Source of the DNA: JACCSI01 sp035575715 | GTDB taxonomy: Bacteria; Acidobacteriota; Vicinamibacteria; Vicinamibacterales; UBA2999 | Length of the DNA stretch: 64,000 nt | Direction: 5' to 3' | Assembly (NCBI GenBank): GCA_035575715.1 | Contig: DATLXN010000033.1 | Span: 1 to 64,000, forward strand | Position numbers and translations under genes: made by a program | The notes under the pieces: model-generated | Database searches by the model: none | What the model was told of the DNA's origin: nothing | What the model saw: only the letters and a program-made list of their open reading frames with translations | Shown here: positions 56,110 through 64,000 of the stretch, in pieces | Numbering within the stretch: the first letter of the stretch is position 1 | Layout of the letters: each line of letters starts with the position of its first letter

Positions 56110-57033
56110 GTGAAACTGATCGTTCAGCCGGATGCTGGGGTCGTTCCCGTCGTCCAAGCGATTCGCAAGTCGAAGAAGACACTCGACGTCTGCATCTTCC
56201 GATTCGACGTCGCCGAAATTGAGCGGGCGATGGGCGCTGCGGTGCAACGCGGCGTACGGGTGCGCGCGCTGATCGCGCACACCAATCGGGGCGGCGAGAA
56301 CCACTTACGCAAGCTCGAACAACGGCTGCTGGCGGCAGGTGTGGCCGTGTCGCGCACAGCGGATGACCTGCTCCGCTATCACGCGAAGTACATGATCGCC
56401 GACGACACGCTGCACCTGTTCGGCTTCAACTTCACCAAACTCGACATCCTCAAAAGCCGCAGCTTTTCGGTCGCCACCCGCGACAGCAAGACCGTCCGCG
56501 ACGCGACCGACCTGTTTGAAGCCGACGTCTCACGTCAGCCCTACAAGGCCGGGAAGTCACACCTCGTCGTCAGCCCGGATACGTCGCGAGAGAAGCTGAC
56601 CGAATTCATCAAGGGCGCGAAGAAGGAGCTGGCGATTTACGACGTCAAGGTTCAAGACCCGTTGATCGTCAAGCTGCTCAAGGAACGGGGCGCGAAAGGC
56701 GTCCGGATCCGCATTCTCGGCGCAATCAAAAAAGGCGACGATACGACGCAGGCCCGTCCGCTCAAGCCCATCCGGCTACATGTCCGTTGCGTGATCCGCG
56801 ACGGCACACGCGCGTTCGTCGGCAGTCAGAGCCTTCGCAAAGAAGAACTCGACAGCCGTCGCGAGGTCGGGGTCTTGATCACCAACCCCTCGGTCACCAA
56901 AAAAATCATGGCAGTGTTCGAACAGGACTGGACCGACTCAGCGCCAAAAGACGCCAAGAACGACGAATTGGCGGTCGAGTCGAAAGACGATAAGAAAAGC
57001 GACAAACCGGCCGACGACGAGAAAGCCAGCTAG
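56110..57033 (+). CDS. PLD-superfamily protein with one altered HKD motif
   Basis: A 307-residue soluble PLD-family protein starting at GTG 56110. The first motif, RYHAKYMIADDTLHLFGFN near 93, is a complete HxKxxxxD. The second, RLHVRCVIRDGTRAFVGSQS near 222, has Arg where Lys is expected (HxRxxxxD). The last 40 residues are Lys/Asp-rich and disordered. The substitution may reduce activity. Its stop overlaps that of the convergent ubiB-like gene within CTAG (57030-57033). Confidence 0.82.
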   Translation: MKLIVQPDAGVVPVVQAIRKSKKTLDVCIFRFDVAEIERAMGAAVQRGVRVRALIAHTNRGGENHLRKLEQRLLAAGVAVSRTADDLLRYHAKYMIADDTLHLFGFNFTKLDILKSRSFSVATRDSKTVRDATDLFEADVSRQPYKAGKSHLVVSPDTSREKLTEFIKGAKKELAIYDVKVQDPLIVKLLKERGAKGVRIRILGAIKKGDDTTQARPLKPIRLHVRCVIRDGTRAFVGSQSLRKEELDSRREVGVLITNPSVTKKIMAVFEQDWTDSAPKDAKNDELAVESKDDKKSDKPADDEKAS

Positions 57034-58693
57034 GACCGCCGCTTCGGAACGTGGTCTGACGACACGATGTGGTAGGCCAGCCACAACCCACCAGCGCCGG
57101 CAATCACAAACAGAATCATCGCCAGACCCGGATAGCCGAGAATCCGGAAACTCGTCTCAATCCGCAGATCATCGCGGCGCCGATGATTAACGACGCCAGG
57201 ATCAATCCGAGCGTGATCCGGTTGGCGACCTTCTGCAGGCCGTCCATGATCGAGCCCCCATCGATCAACTCGACCTTCGTCTTCAATTCGCCGGTCGCGA
57301 CCGCGTCGAGCACCTTGTTAACCCGGCCCGGCAGCCGTTCGGCAAATTCCTTGGCCTCCAGCATCGCTGAAAACATGCCGCCCGACGACGTGCTCTTCTT
57401 CATTCGCCGCGTCATCAATTCCGCGGCGTCCTCACGGATCGTACCGTTGACGTCCATCTGCGGGTCGAGCGTGCGCGCGACCTGATCGAGATTGAGGAGC
57501 GTCTTGCCCAGCATCGTCAATTCGGCTGGCGCACGGAGGTGATGCGTGGCGCACAGCTGCTGCAACTCCATGAACACGCGGCCGACCTGCAAATTGGCCA
57601 GCGACTCGTGGCCGTAGCGGTTGACCATCGTGGCGATATCGCGACGGAACCCGACCTCGCTGAAGCCCTCGAGTTTCTCGGCAACTGCGGCGGTCACGTC
57701 GGCGGCCTCGTCGCCGCGACCTGAGGTGATCGCTAACAACAGTTTGAGCATCCGGTCCTGCATCGCCATCCCGATCCGGCCGACCATGCCGAGATCGAGC
57801 AAGGCCAGCCGGCCGTCGTCAGTGACGAAAACGTTGCCTGGATGAGGATCGGCGTGGAAGATCCCGTCGATGACGATCTGTTTCAGATATGCCCTGACCA
57901 GCGTTTTTGCCAGCGCCGGACCGTTGATGTCGAGGCGAGTCAGTGGACTGAGGCCGGTCACCTTGGTGCCGTGCACGTAATCCATGGTCAGGACTCGGCC
58001 AGTGGTGTAGTCATCGACGGGGGCGGGCAGCACCACGTCCGGGAATTCCGCGAGATTGGTGGCCAGCAGCCGGAGGTTATCGGCTTCGCGCCGATAATCC
58101 AGTTCGGACACCAGTGCTTCACGAAATTCGTCGACGATGCCAGTGACGTTGTAGCGGTGCCCGGTGTCGCTGTGCTTGTCGAGAAACTGTGCGACCTCCT
58201 GCAATGTCTCGAGGTCGAGTCGCACCAGCTCGGTGATGTTCGGCCGCTGGATCTTGACTGCGACTTCGCGTCCGTCACGCAACGCCGCACGGTGTACTTG
58301 GCCGAGAGACGCCGCAGCGGTCGGTGCTTCATCGAATCGAGAAAACGCCTTCGACAACCGAATGCCGAGTTCTTCCTCAATAATCTTCTGGACGTCTTCA
58401 AACGGGAACGGCTTGACGTTGTCCTGCAGGCGGGCCAGCGCCTCCAGATAGGGCTGCGGCAGTAAATCGGCGCGCGTGGAGAGCAGCTGGCCGAGTTTGA
58501 CGTATGTCGGTCCCAGCTGCTCGAGATCGGTCGCCAACTGCTGGGCGGTTTGGATTTCTGCTGCCGTCGCGGCGTCGTCGATCGGGATTTCTGACGCCAG
58601 GGAATCCCCCGTGGTGACCCGGGTTCGTCCGTATTTCAGGAGCAGCGCGGCGACAGCGGTATAGCGCGATAGCTTTGGCGGCAGGACACTCAC
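57030..58693 (-). CDS. ubiB: ABC1/UbiB family kinase-like protein, frameshift near C-terminus
   Basis: About 554 residues if repaired. The ADCK/UbiB signatures are clear: AAASLGQVHRAALRDGREVA near 128 (Ala-rich loop and VAVKIQRP lysine), YRREADN near 215, and DGIFHADPHPGNVFV near 290 with LLDLGMVG following. Members assist ubiquinone biosynthesis or lipid handling. The frame apparently stops at 57116, but the expected two-helix membrane tail (IETSFRILGYPGLAMILFVI, then AGAGGLWLAYHIVSSD) is encoded one frame over and ends at TAG 57030. One base appears missing between 57167 and 57168. Confidence 0.9.
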
Positions 58694-58752
58694 AACTCAG
58701 TTACCTCGTCGCGGCAGGTGTGCAAGCCGCATTCCCGGCATCCCGACGACAC

Positions 58753-59958
58753 CTAATCTTGGCTGCGATCGAAGCTCAGCAGGTTCAGGTCCGGATTAGC
58801 CACCCCCAGCCAGGCATCGTGGATGATGCGCGCGGCGATCATGCTGAAGGTAATGCCGTTGCCGCCATACCCGAGCGCATACCAGACATCTGGATCCTCA
58901 CCGTGGCCGATGTAAGGCAGACCGTCGCGGGTCTCGCCAAACACCCCGGCCCAACTAAAGGTGGCTGCTGCATCGACGCCGATCAGCTCGCGGAGGCGAT
59001 CGAGCAGCGTCTGCGTCTTCTTCTGCAGCAACCGCCGACTTTGATGGCGACGCGAAAACGGCGAGTCTTCGCCCCCAATCATGAACCGGCCGTCCGCGGT
59101 CGTGCGCAGATAAAAGTATGGGCGGGCTGTTTCCCAGAGCAGGCACCGCTCGGGCCAGCCTCCCCAGTGGTCGATCGCGTCAGTGGCACACGCCCACGTG
59201 CTGTTCAAGTCGGTCAACTGAGCATCGACCAAGTTCGCGGTCTCGTAGCCGGTCGCCCAAACGATCCGACGCGCCCGGACGACGCAGTCGGTATTCGTCT
59301 TCAGCTCGAACGATGTGCCGACGCGATCAGTGGTGAGCACTGCGGTCTCGTCATAGACCCGCGCGCCGGCAGCGGTGGCCGCCGAGAGGAGGCGATGGGT
59401 GAAGCGATAGGAATCAATTTCGCCTTCGTTCGGCGTATACAGCGCGCCCGGCGCGTCGATCGCAAAGCGCTCCTTGATCTGTGAGTCGCTGAGAAAATCG
59501 ACGTCAAATCCGTGCGCGCGGCGCAACGCGTGCTCGTCTTGCAGCGCACGCACATCTCCCTGCGACGACGCCAGATAGAGGCCCGGACGACGGGCAAAGC
59601 CACAGTCATCGCCGAGCGCGCCGACGATGCGCTCCACGTGGTCGATCGCCTCACGTCCCAGTTGGTACGACCGCACTGCGGTGTGTAGTCCGACGGTGCG
59701 CGCCAACTCCGCAAGCGACGTATCGGTGTCGTATAACAGCAAGCCGGTGCTGGCGGCACTGCTCCCAGTGGCCGCGCGCCGACGGTCGATGATCACGACA
59801 TTCACGCCGTCGCGGGCCAGGGCATGCGCCGTCAACGCGCCGGTTACGCCGCCACCGATCACTGCGATGTCGCAGGTTTCGTCGTGGTGAAGCGCCGGGT
59901 AGGTGGCGAACGGTCCATTGGTCGCGATCCAGTACGACTCGCCAGTCCGCAGATCCAT
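58753..59958 (-). CDS. FAD-dependent oxidoreductase (DAO family)
   Basis: A 401-residue D-amino-acid-oxidase-type flavoenzyme. The dinucleotide-binding motif CDIAVIGGGVTGALTAHALA is near residues 29-48, with RRAATGSSAASTGLLL near 60-75 binding FAD, and a C-terminal GLPYIGHGEDPDVWYALGYG. No signal peptide. The substrate, a secondary or primary amine, cannot be identified. Confidence 0.87.
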   Translation of the reverse strand: MDLRTGESYWIATNGPFATYPALHHDETCDIAVIGGGVTGALTAHALARDGVNVVIIDRRRAATGSSAASTGLLLYDTDTSLAELARTVGLHTAVRSYQLGREAIDHVERIVGALGDDCGFARRPGLYLASSQGDVRALQDEHALRRAHGFDVDFLSDSQIKERFAIDAPGALYTPNEGEIDSYRFTHRLLSAATAAGARVYDETAVLTTDRVGTSFELKTNTDCVVRARRIVWATGYETANLVDAQLTDLNSTWACATDAIDHWGGWPERCLLWETARPYFYLRTTADGRFMIGGEDSPFSRRHQSRRLLQKKTQTLLDRLRELIGVDAAATFSWAGVFGETRDGLPYIGHGEDPDVWYALGYGGNGITFSMIAARIIHDAWLGVANPDLNLLSFDRSQD

Positions 59959-59993
59959 CCAGGTGTCAGGTTACCTTCCGACGCGGGGGGTTC

Positions 59994-61808
59994 GTGTACC
60001 CTAATCAATGGATGACCTGGACCCCCACCATCCATGCCGTGGTATTACTCGCTTCGGCAGGGCTCGCGGCGTGGGCCGCGATTGTGGCGCGTGGCCGCCG
60101 TACCGTACCCGGCAGTGCCGTGTTCGGGTGGCTGATGTTTGCCACCGCCTATTGGGCGATCATCGGCGCCCTGCATGCTGTCGTCGAGCCGGTCGCCTCA
60201 CGAATCGTGCTCGCCCAGTTTCAGTATCTCGGCATTGCCGCAGTCGCACCGTTGTGGCTGTTGTTCGCGAGTCAGTACGCACGTGCGCGGTGGCTCGATG
60301 ACACGCTGACGCGCAGCTTGCTGTGGGTCATTCCAGGCGTCACCGTCCTGATCGCCTTCACCAACGCCTGGCATCACCTGTTGTGGACTGACATCCGGCT
60401 GGCGACGCCAAGCCTGGCGTCGCGGCTGGTCTACTCTCACGGTCCGTGGTTCTGGATTGCGCTCATCTTCAATTACTGTGCACTCGCCGCGGGCACAGTG
60501 CTGCTGTTTCAGAGCGTGCGGCGTTTTCCGCTGCCATACCGGCGACAAACGACGCTGATCATCGCGGGCGCGCTGCTGCCGTGGGTCGGCAATGTGCTGT
60601 ACATCGCCAAACTCATGCCGGCGGGCCTCGATCTCACGCCGGTGGCCTTTGCCGCATCAGGGACCTCCTTGTTGTGGGGTTTCTACCGCCATCGACTGCT
60701 TGGCTTGGTCCCGATTGCACGCGACCTGGTCATCGACAGCATGGACGAGGCGGTCATCGTGCTCGATTCCAATCGCCACATTATCGACTTCAATCCGGCC
60801 GCTGGGAAAGTGGCCGGATGCACCGTCGATAGCATTGGCCGATCGATCGCCGACGCCGTGCCGTGGTGGACGCGCGCGTCCGCTGATGGCCAAGGTAGTC
60901 CGGGGTATCCGGCGGTGATCGCCTCGGGTGGCCGCTTCCTCGAATTCGAGGTCAAGCCGGTCCGTGATGGTCAGGAACGGTTCGCCGGCTGGCTGGTCGT
61001 CGCTCGCGACATTTCGGCGCGCCGCAAGGCCGAAATCGAACGCCGTGATCTCGAGCGCCGGATGCTGGAACAGCAGAAGGCAGAAAGCCTGGCCGTACTC
61101 GCAGGCGGGGTCGCGCACGACTTTAATAACCTGCTGACTGGGATTCTCGGAAACGCCGATCTGCTGTCGATGGCGGCGAACGACAATCCTGCACTGCGCA
61201 AGAGCGCGGATGCGATTGTCATTGGCGCGCAACGCGCCGCCGGCCTGGTCTCTCAGATGCTGGCCTACGCCGGTCAGGGACGGGTCATCTCGGAACTCAT
61301 CGATCTCGACGAACTGGTCCGTGAGATGCTCGACTTGTTGCAGGCGTCAGTAGCGCGTCATTGCACCTTGTCCTACAGCGAACCCGGTGCGCTGCCGCGC
61401 GTCAAAGTCGACCCGACACAAGTGCGTCAGGTGGTGTTGAACCTGATCGTCAATGCGAGCGACGCAGTTGACGATGGGGGTCGCGTGACGGTATCCGGTG
61501 GTACCGAATTCCTCGATGCCGCAGCGTTGGCCGGATTGATCTTCAGCAGTGACGCGGTGCCGGGACACTTCAGCTATGTTCAGGTGGCCGACGACGGGCC
61601 GGGCATGGACCGCGCCACGGTCGCGCGAATCTTTGATCCGTTCTATTCGACGAAGCAGTCGGGACGCGGGCTTGGGCTGGCGGCGGTGCAAGGCATTGTC
61701 CGCAGCCATCGCGGCGCCCTGCGCGTCGATACCGCACCGGGACGGGGAACCACCTTCAAGGTGTGGTTCCCGATCGACGTCCCCGACGCCGCGGCCCTAC
61801 GAGCGTGA
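59994..61808 (+). CDS. Sensor histidine kinase with 7TM N-terminus and PAS domain
   Basis: A 604-residue membrane kinase. Seven N-terminal TM helices (about residues 10-230) match the 7TM histidine-kinase sensor region, followed by a PAS domain (about 245-345; EAVIVLDSNRHIIDFNPAAG), a dimerisation segment with the phosphoacceptor in GGVAHDFNNLLTGILGNADL (His near 377), and an ATPase domain with N-box (LNLIVNASDAVDDGG), DDGPGMD and GRGLGLAAV. The start is GTG 59994 with a G-run upstream, or ATG 60012. No response regulator is adjacent. Confidence 0.9.
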   Translation: MYPNQWMTWTPTIHAVVLLASAGLAAWAAIVARGRRTVPGSAVFGWLMFATAYWAIIGALHAVVEPVASRIVLAQFQYLGIAAVAPLWLLFASQYARARWLDDTLTRSLLWVIPGVTVLIAFTNAWHHLLWTDIRLATPSLASRLVYSHGPWFWIALIFNYCALAAGTVLLFQSVRRFPLPYRRQTTLIIAGALLPWVGNVLYIAKLMPAGLDLTPVAFAASGTSLLWGFYRHRLLGLVPIARDLVIDSMDEAVIVLDSNRHIIDFNPAAGKVAGCTVDSIGRSIADAVPWWTRASADGQGSPGYPAVIASGGRFLEFEVKPVRDGQERFAGWLVVARDISARRKAEIERRDLERRMLEQQKAESLAVLAGGVAHDFNNLLTGILGNADLLSMAANDNPALRKSADAIVIGAQRAAGLVSQMLAYAGQGRVISELIDLDELVREMLDLLQASVARHCTLSYSEPGALPRVKVDPTQVRQVVLNLIVNASDAVDDGGRVTVSGGTEFLDAAALAGLIFSSDAVPGHFSYVQVADDGPGMDRATVARIFDPFYSTKQSGRGLGLAAVQGIVRSHRGALRVDTAPGRGTTFKVWFPIDVPDAAALRA

Positions 61809-61820
61809 GGCTCCGCCTGG

Positions 61821-62687
61821 TTACGCGGCCCGTTTCCGACGGGTTTTTGCCGCAGTGGTCGTTTTGGCGCGCACCGTTTTTGTTACGGCGCGCTTGGCGG
61901 CCGGCGCCTTGCGGCCGCCGGCGGCGGCGAGGCTGGCCCTGAGCCGTTCGGCGAGATCGATCACGTCCGCGCGCATCGGCTGTTCATCGTCATCGAGTTC
62001 AACAGTCTTGCCTTTCAGTTTCCCTTGGATGACCTCCTGCAGATTCGCCTGATAATCGTCCTTGTATTTCTCGGGCTCCCACTCGTCGGCGAGCGCATTG
62101 ATTAGATCGCTCGCGAGTTTCAATTCCTTCGGTGGCACCTTGATCCGTTCGGCATCGGCGACTTCGGGGGCCGCCACTAACTCAGTGGCAAACCGCATCA
62201 TGGTCAGAACCATGTGGCCCTCGATACTTTCGACAGCCACCAGATGCTGCCGTTCGCGCATCACCACCTTGCCAATGCCGACCCGGCCGGTCTGCTTGAG
62301 TGCCTGATGGAAGACGGCGTAGGCATGCTCGCCACCCTTGTCAGGCACCAGGTAATAGGGCTGATCGAAGTAGCGATCGTCGATCGCGTCGGCCGGCACG
62401 AAGTCGGTGACCTGCACACGGCGGTCCTTCTCGACGGCCGCTGCCTTGAAGTCCTCTTTGGTGAGGACGACGTAGCGACCTTTCTGATACTCGAAGCCTT
62501 TGACCAGGTCTTCCCACGCCACGGGTGTGCCGTCGCGCTGGCAGACGCGCTCGTACTTGATCGGAGACTTATCCTTGCCATGCAGCAAGCGGAACTTCGG
62601 CCGGTTCTCGCGAACGGCGGTGTGTAGCTGGATCGGGATGGCAACGAGTCCGAACGACAGGCTGCCGCGCCAAATGGGTCGCGCCAC
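61821..62687 (-). CDS. ku: Ku protein (non-homologous end joining)
   Basis: A 288-residue DNA-end-binding protein. GTG 62687 with GAGGAGGTAATC upstream gives VARPIWRGSLSFGLVAIPIQ, the conserved start of bacterial Ku. The ring-forming core (KYERVCQRDGTPV, FVPADAIDDRYFDQPYYLVP) covers to about 245, followed by a Lys/Arg/Ala-rich tail (ending KTRRKRAA), common in Ku and thought to bind DNA. The partner ligase LigD is not in this window. Confidence 0.95.
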   Translation of the reverse strand: MARPIWRGSLSFGLVAIPIQLHTAVRENRPKFRLLHGKDKSPIKYERVCQRDGTPVAWEDLVKGFEYQKGRYVVLTKEDFKAAAVEKDRRVQVTDFVPADAIDDRYFDQPYYLVPDKGGEHAYAVFHQALKQTGRVGIGKVVMRERQHLVAVESIEGHMVLTMMRFATELVAAPEVADAERIKVPPKELKLASDLINALADEWEPEKYKDDYQANLQEVIQGKLKGKTVELDDDEQPMRADVIDLAERLRASLAAAGGRKAPAAKRAVTKTVRAKTTTAAKTRRKRAA

Positions 62688-62690
62688 GAT

Positions 62691-62699
62691 TACCTCCTC
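62691..62699 (-). promoter_or_regulatory. Strong Shine-Dalgarno of ku
   Basis: GAGGAGGTA on the minus strand, three bases before the GTG at 62687; selects this start over an in-frame ATG at 62723. Confidence 0.8.
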
Positions 62700-62723
62700 G
62701 ACTGTTGGTCGAGGCGTACTCAA

Positions 62724-63425
62724 TCAGCGTGCCAGTTCGATGCTTTGTACCAAGTCGTCGAGGCTCCGGACCCTGCGACAGTCAACGTGCGGATAGAGAT
62801 CGGCGGCGTCGAGCAAGACGCCCTCGCGCAGTCCCGCAGCGCGTGCACCCGCCACGTCAATGTGGAACAGGTCACCGACATGCGCGGTCGTTTCGGGCAG
62901 CCCGCCAGATTGCTCGAGCGCGATCTGGAACAAGCGCGGGTCAGGTTTTTCCACGGCCCACTCATGCGAGTCGAGGATCACGTCAAAGTACGGCGTCAAG
63001 CTCAGCCTGTCGAATAAGTGACGCAGCCGGCCATTGGCGTTGGAGACGACGACCAGAGTCAGGCCGAGCGATCGCAATCGTTCGAGCGCCGGTGTGACGT
63101 CGTCGGGCACGTATTCCCACAAGTTCTCGGCGTGATGGTAGGCGCGCAGGATGGCCAGCGCGGCATCACTTGCCTCACACGCCGGCACCTTGGCGTACTC
63201 GAGCACCTTATCGAAATAGAGCCAGCCGCGGCTGGCGTCGGTCGTACCGCCGACCACCGTCGCATCGTCGATAAATTTTTTGGCATGCGCGTCGGCGTGC
63301 CGCAATTGTTCTGGCGACACGGTCACGCCTTGCGCCGCGAGTCCCTCGCTGATGCGGGTCCACGAGGGATGGCACAACACGCCACCGGCGTCGAGGAAGA
63401 GCGTCTCGATGGTCAGTTTGCCCAT
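62724..63425 (-). CDS. HAD-superfamily hydrolase
   Basis: A 233-residue haloacid-dehalogenase-type hydrolase. Motif I is LFLDAGGVLCHPSW (nucleophile Asp12; the usual second Asp is Gly), motif II VVVSNANGR near 124, motif III Lys in AVEKPDPRLF near 157, and motif IV HVGDLFHIDVAGARAAG near 180. The second aspartate missing from motif I suggests a dehalogenase-like or atypical activity rather than a standard phosphatase. It follows the partial gene below by eight bases. Confidence 0.85.
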   Translation of the reverse strand: MGKLTIETLFLDAGGVLCHPSWTRISEGLAAQGVTVSPEQLRHADAHAKKFIDDATVVGGTTDASRGWLYFDKVLEYAKVPACEASDAALAILRAYHHAENLWEYVPDDVTPALERLRSLGLTLVVVSNANGRLRHLFDRLSLTPYFDVILDSHEWAVEKPDPRLFQIALEQSGGLPETTAHVGDLFHIDVAGARAAGLREGVLLDAADLYPHVDCRRVRSLDDLVQSIELAR

Positions 63426-63433
63426 GGCGGGGT

Positions 63434-64000
63434 TTATTTCGGTACAGGACCGAGGATCGCGCGGACGTCGCTGCGCAAGGCGCCGAGATCAAGAGGGGAG
63501 GTGTCAGCGGGCAACGAACGCTCGTATTCCACCAACGGTCGATCGTCGGTGAGCAGCAGTCCCGAACCGACAAAGCGCCGCATCGCCTCGGCATCTGCGG
63601 TGAACCAACTCGCGAACGTGTCGAACGATGTCAGGCCGATCTCTGCGAGCGCCGTTGCGGTCACGGGGTCGGCCAGTTTGGTCGCGAACACGTGCGGATC
63701 GACACGCAACGGCGTCAAGGACCCGACCATCAGGTTGCCGTCAAACCACAGCGTGGCATTGGGGAACACATCGAGAAAGGTTCGCATGATCAGCTTGTAC
63801 TGAGCGGCTGGCCGGTGGCCAATCCACTGCAGTGCCAGACCGTCGGTGTTGAGCGCGTTGCGGACGAGGGTGAAGTACTCGCGTGAGTAGAGATTGCCGG
63901 CCCCAGCATGGGTCGGCTGAATAATGTCCGCGGTGATGACATCGAACGTTTCGCCGGACAGCAGCAGGAAATTGCGGCCGTCGTCGACCCGAATTCGCAC
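63434..64000 (-). CDS. Spermidine-synthase-like methyltransferase-fold protein, 5' end outside window
   Basis: Only the C-terminal 188 residues are present. RIRVDDGRNFLLLSGETFDV, then ITADIIQPTHAGAGNLYSRE and YFTLVRNALNTDGLALQW are typical of spermidine synthases and of the larger MFS/spermidine-synthase fusion proteins. Without the N-terminus the two cannot be separated. The partner gene order (HAD hydrolase eight bases later) suggests cotranscription. Confidence 0.8.
   Translation of the reverse strand: MRIRVDDGRNFLLLSGETFDVITADIIQPTHAGAGNLYSREYFTLVRNALNTDGLALQWIGHRPAAQYKLIMRTFLDVFPNATLWFDGNLMVGSLTPLRVDPHVFATKLADPVTATALAEIGLTSFDTFASWFTADAEAMRRFVGSGLLLTDDRPLVEYERSLPADTSPLDLGALRSDVRAILGPVPK

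Overview
The window is GC-rich and densely packed with a gene set typical of Acidobacteriota, most likely class Vicinamibacteria. It has two ABC-type permeases of the FtsX/MacB kind without an ATPase (ADOP family), two TonB-type receptors starting with a carboxypeptidase-regulatory domain, DUF2934, DUF3014, BON and DUF4956 proteins, paired exported amidases and many lipoproteins. The assignment is from recognised families only.

Layout. 1-1162: end of tpiA, secG and a tRNA-Leu(GAG) with terminator. 1350-2624: a Fic AMP-transferase behind an AT-rich upstream region. 2668-7388: orphan permease, exported PHP-domain protein, a hypothetical gene, DinB-like protein. 7508-13427: TolC/HlyD/RND efflux operon. 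13415-20520: FmdB-like zinc ribbon, ArfB, TonB receptor, second PHP protein, DUF2934, DUF3014 and BON proteins. 20575-25058: two amidases flanking an RluA pseudouridine synthase. 25202-29980: lutABC lactate oxidation operon, translationally coupled to a sodium:solute symporter. 30004-38313: second orphan permease, metallophosphoesterase, kinase-like membrane protein, cardiolipin-synthase-like PLD, second kinase-like protein. 48847-64000: the rest of an interrupted Omp85 operon (M23 peptidase, L,D-transpeptidase), a third kinase-like protein, two more phosphoesterases, DUF4956, PLD, UbiB, an oxidoreductase, a histidine kinase, Ku, a HAD hydrolase and a partial spermidine-synthase-like gene.

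The most unusual region is 39487-48822. A 17-bp direct repeat bounds a 9.3-kb element inserted inside the signal-peptide codons of an Omp85 gene. The start codon and signal peptide lie at 48806-48847 and the rest of the gene at 38315-39486. The element's own genes (tyrosine integrase, two XRE repressors, excisionase-like protein, CHC2/Toprim primase, small-terminase-like protein, one unknown) resemble a phage satellite of about 5.3 kb. The unknown gene is itself split by a 4-kb slice of ordinary chromosome (truncated TPR gene, intact TonB receptor, truncated formiminotransferase start), flanked by a shared 9-mer. Removing the slice restores one open frame.

Two further themes: three divergent proteins share a protein-kinase-like motif pattern (VK..., HxDxKxxN-like loop, DxG), near metallophosphoesterase and PLD genes. 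Six genes have frames broken by small indels, mostly one missing base, so either gene decay or uncorrected consensus errors must be considered before calling any of them dead. Several short tandem-repeat tracts (7-, 8- and 9-base periods) lie mainly between genes.
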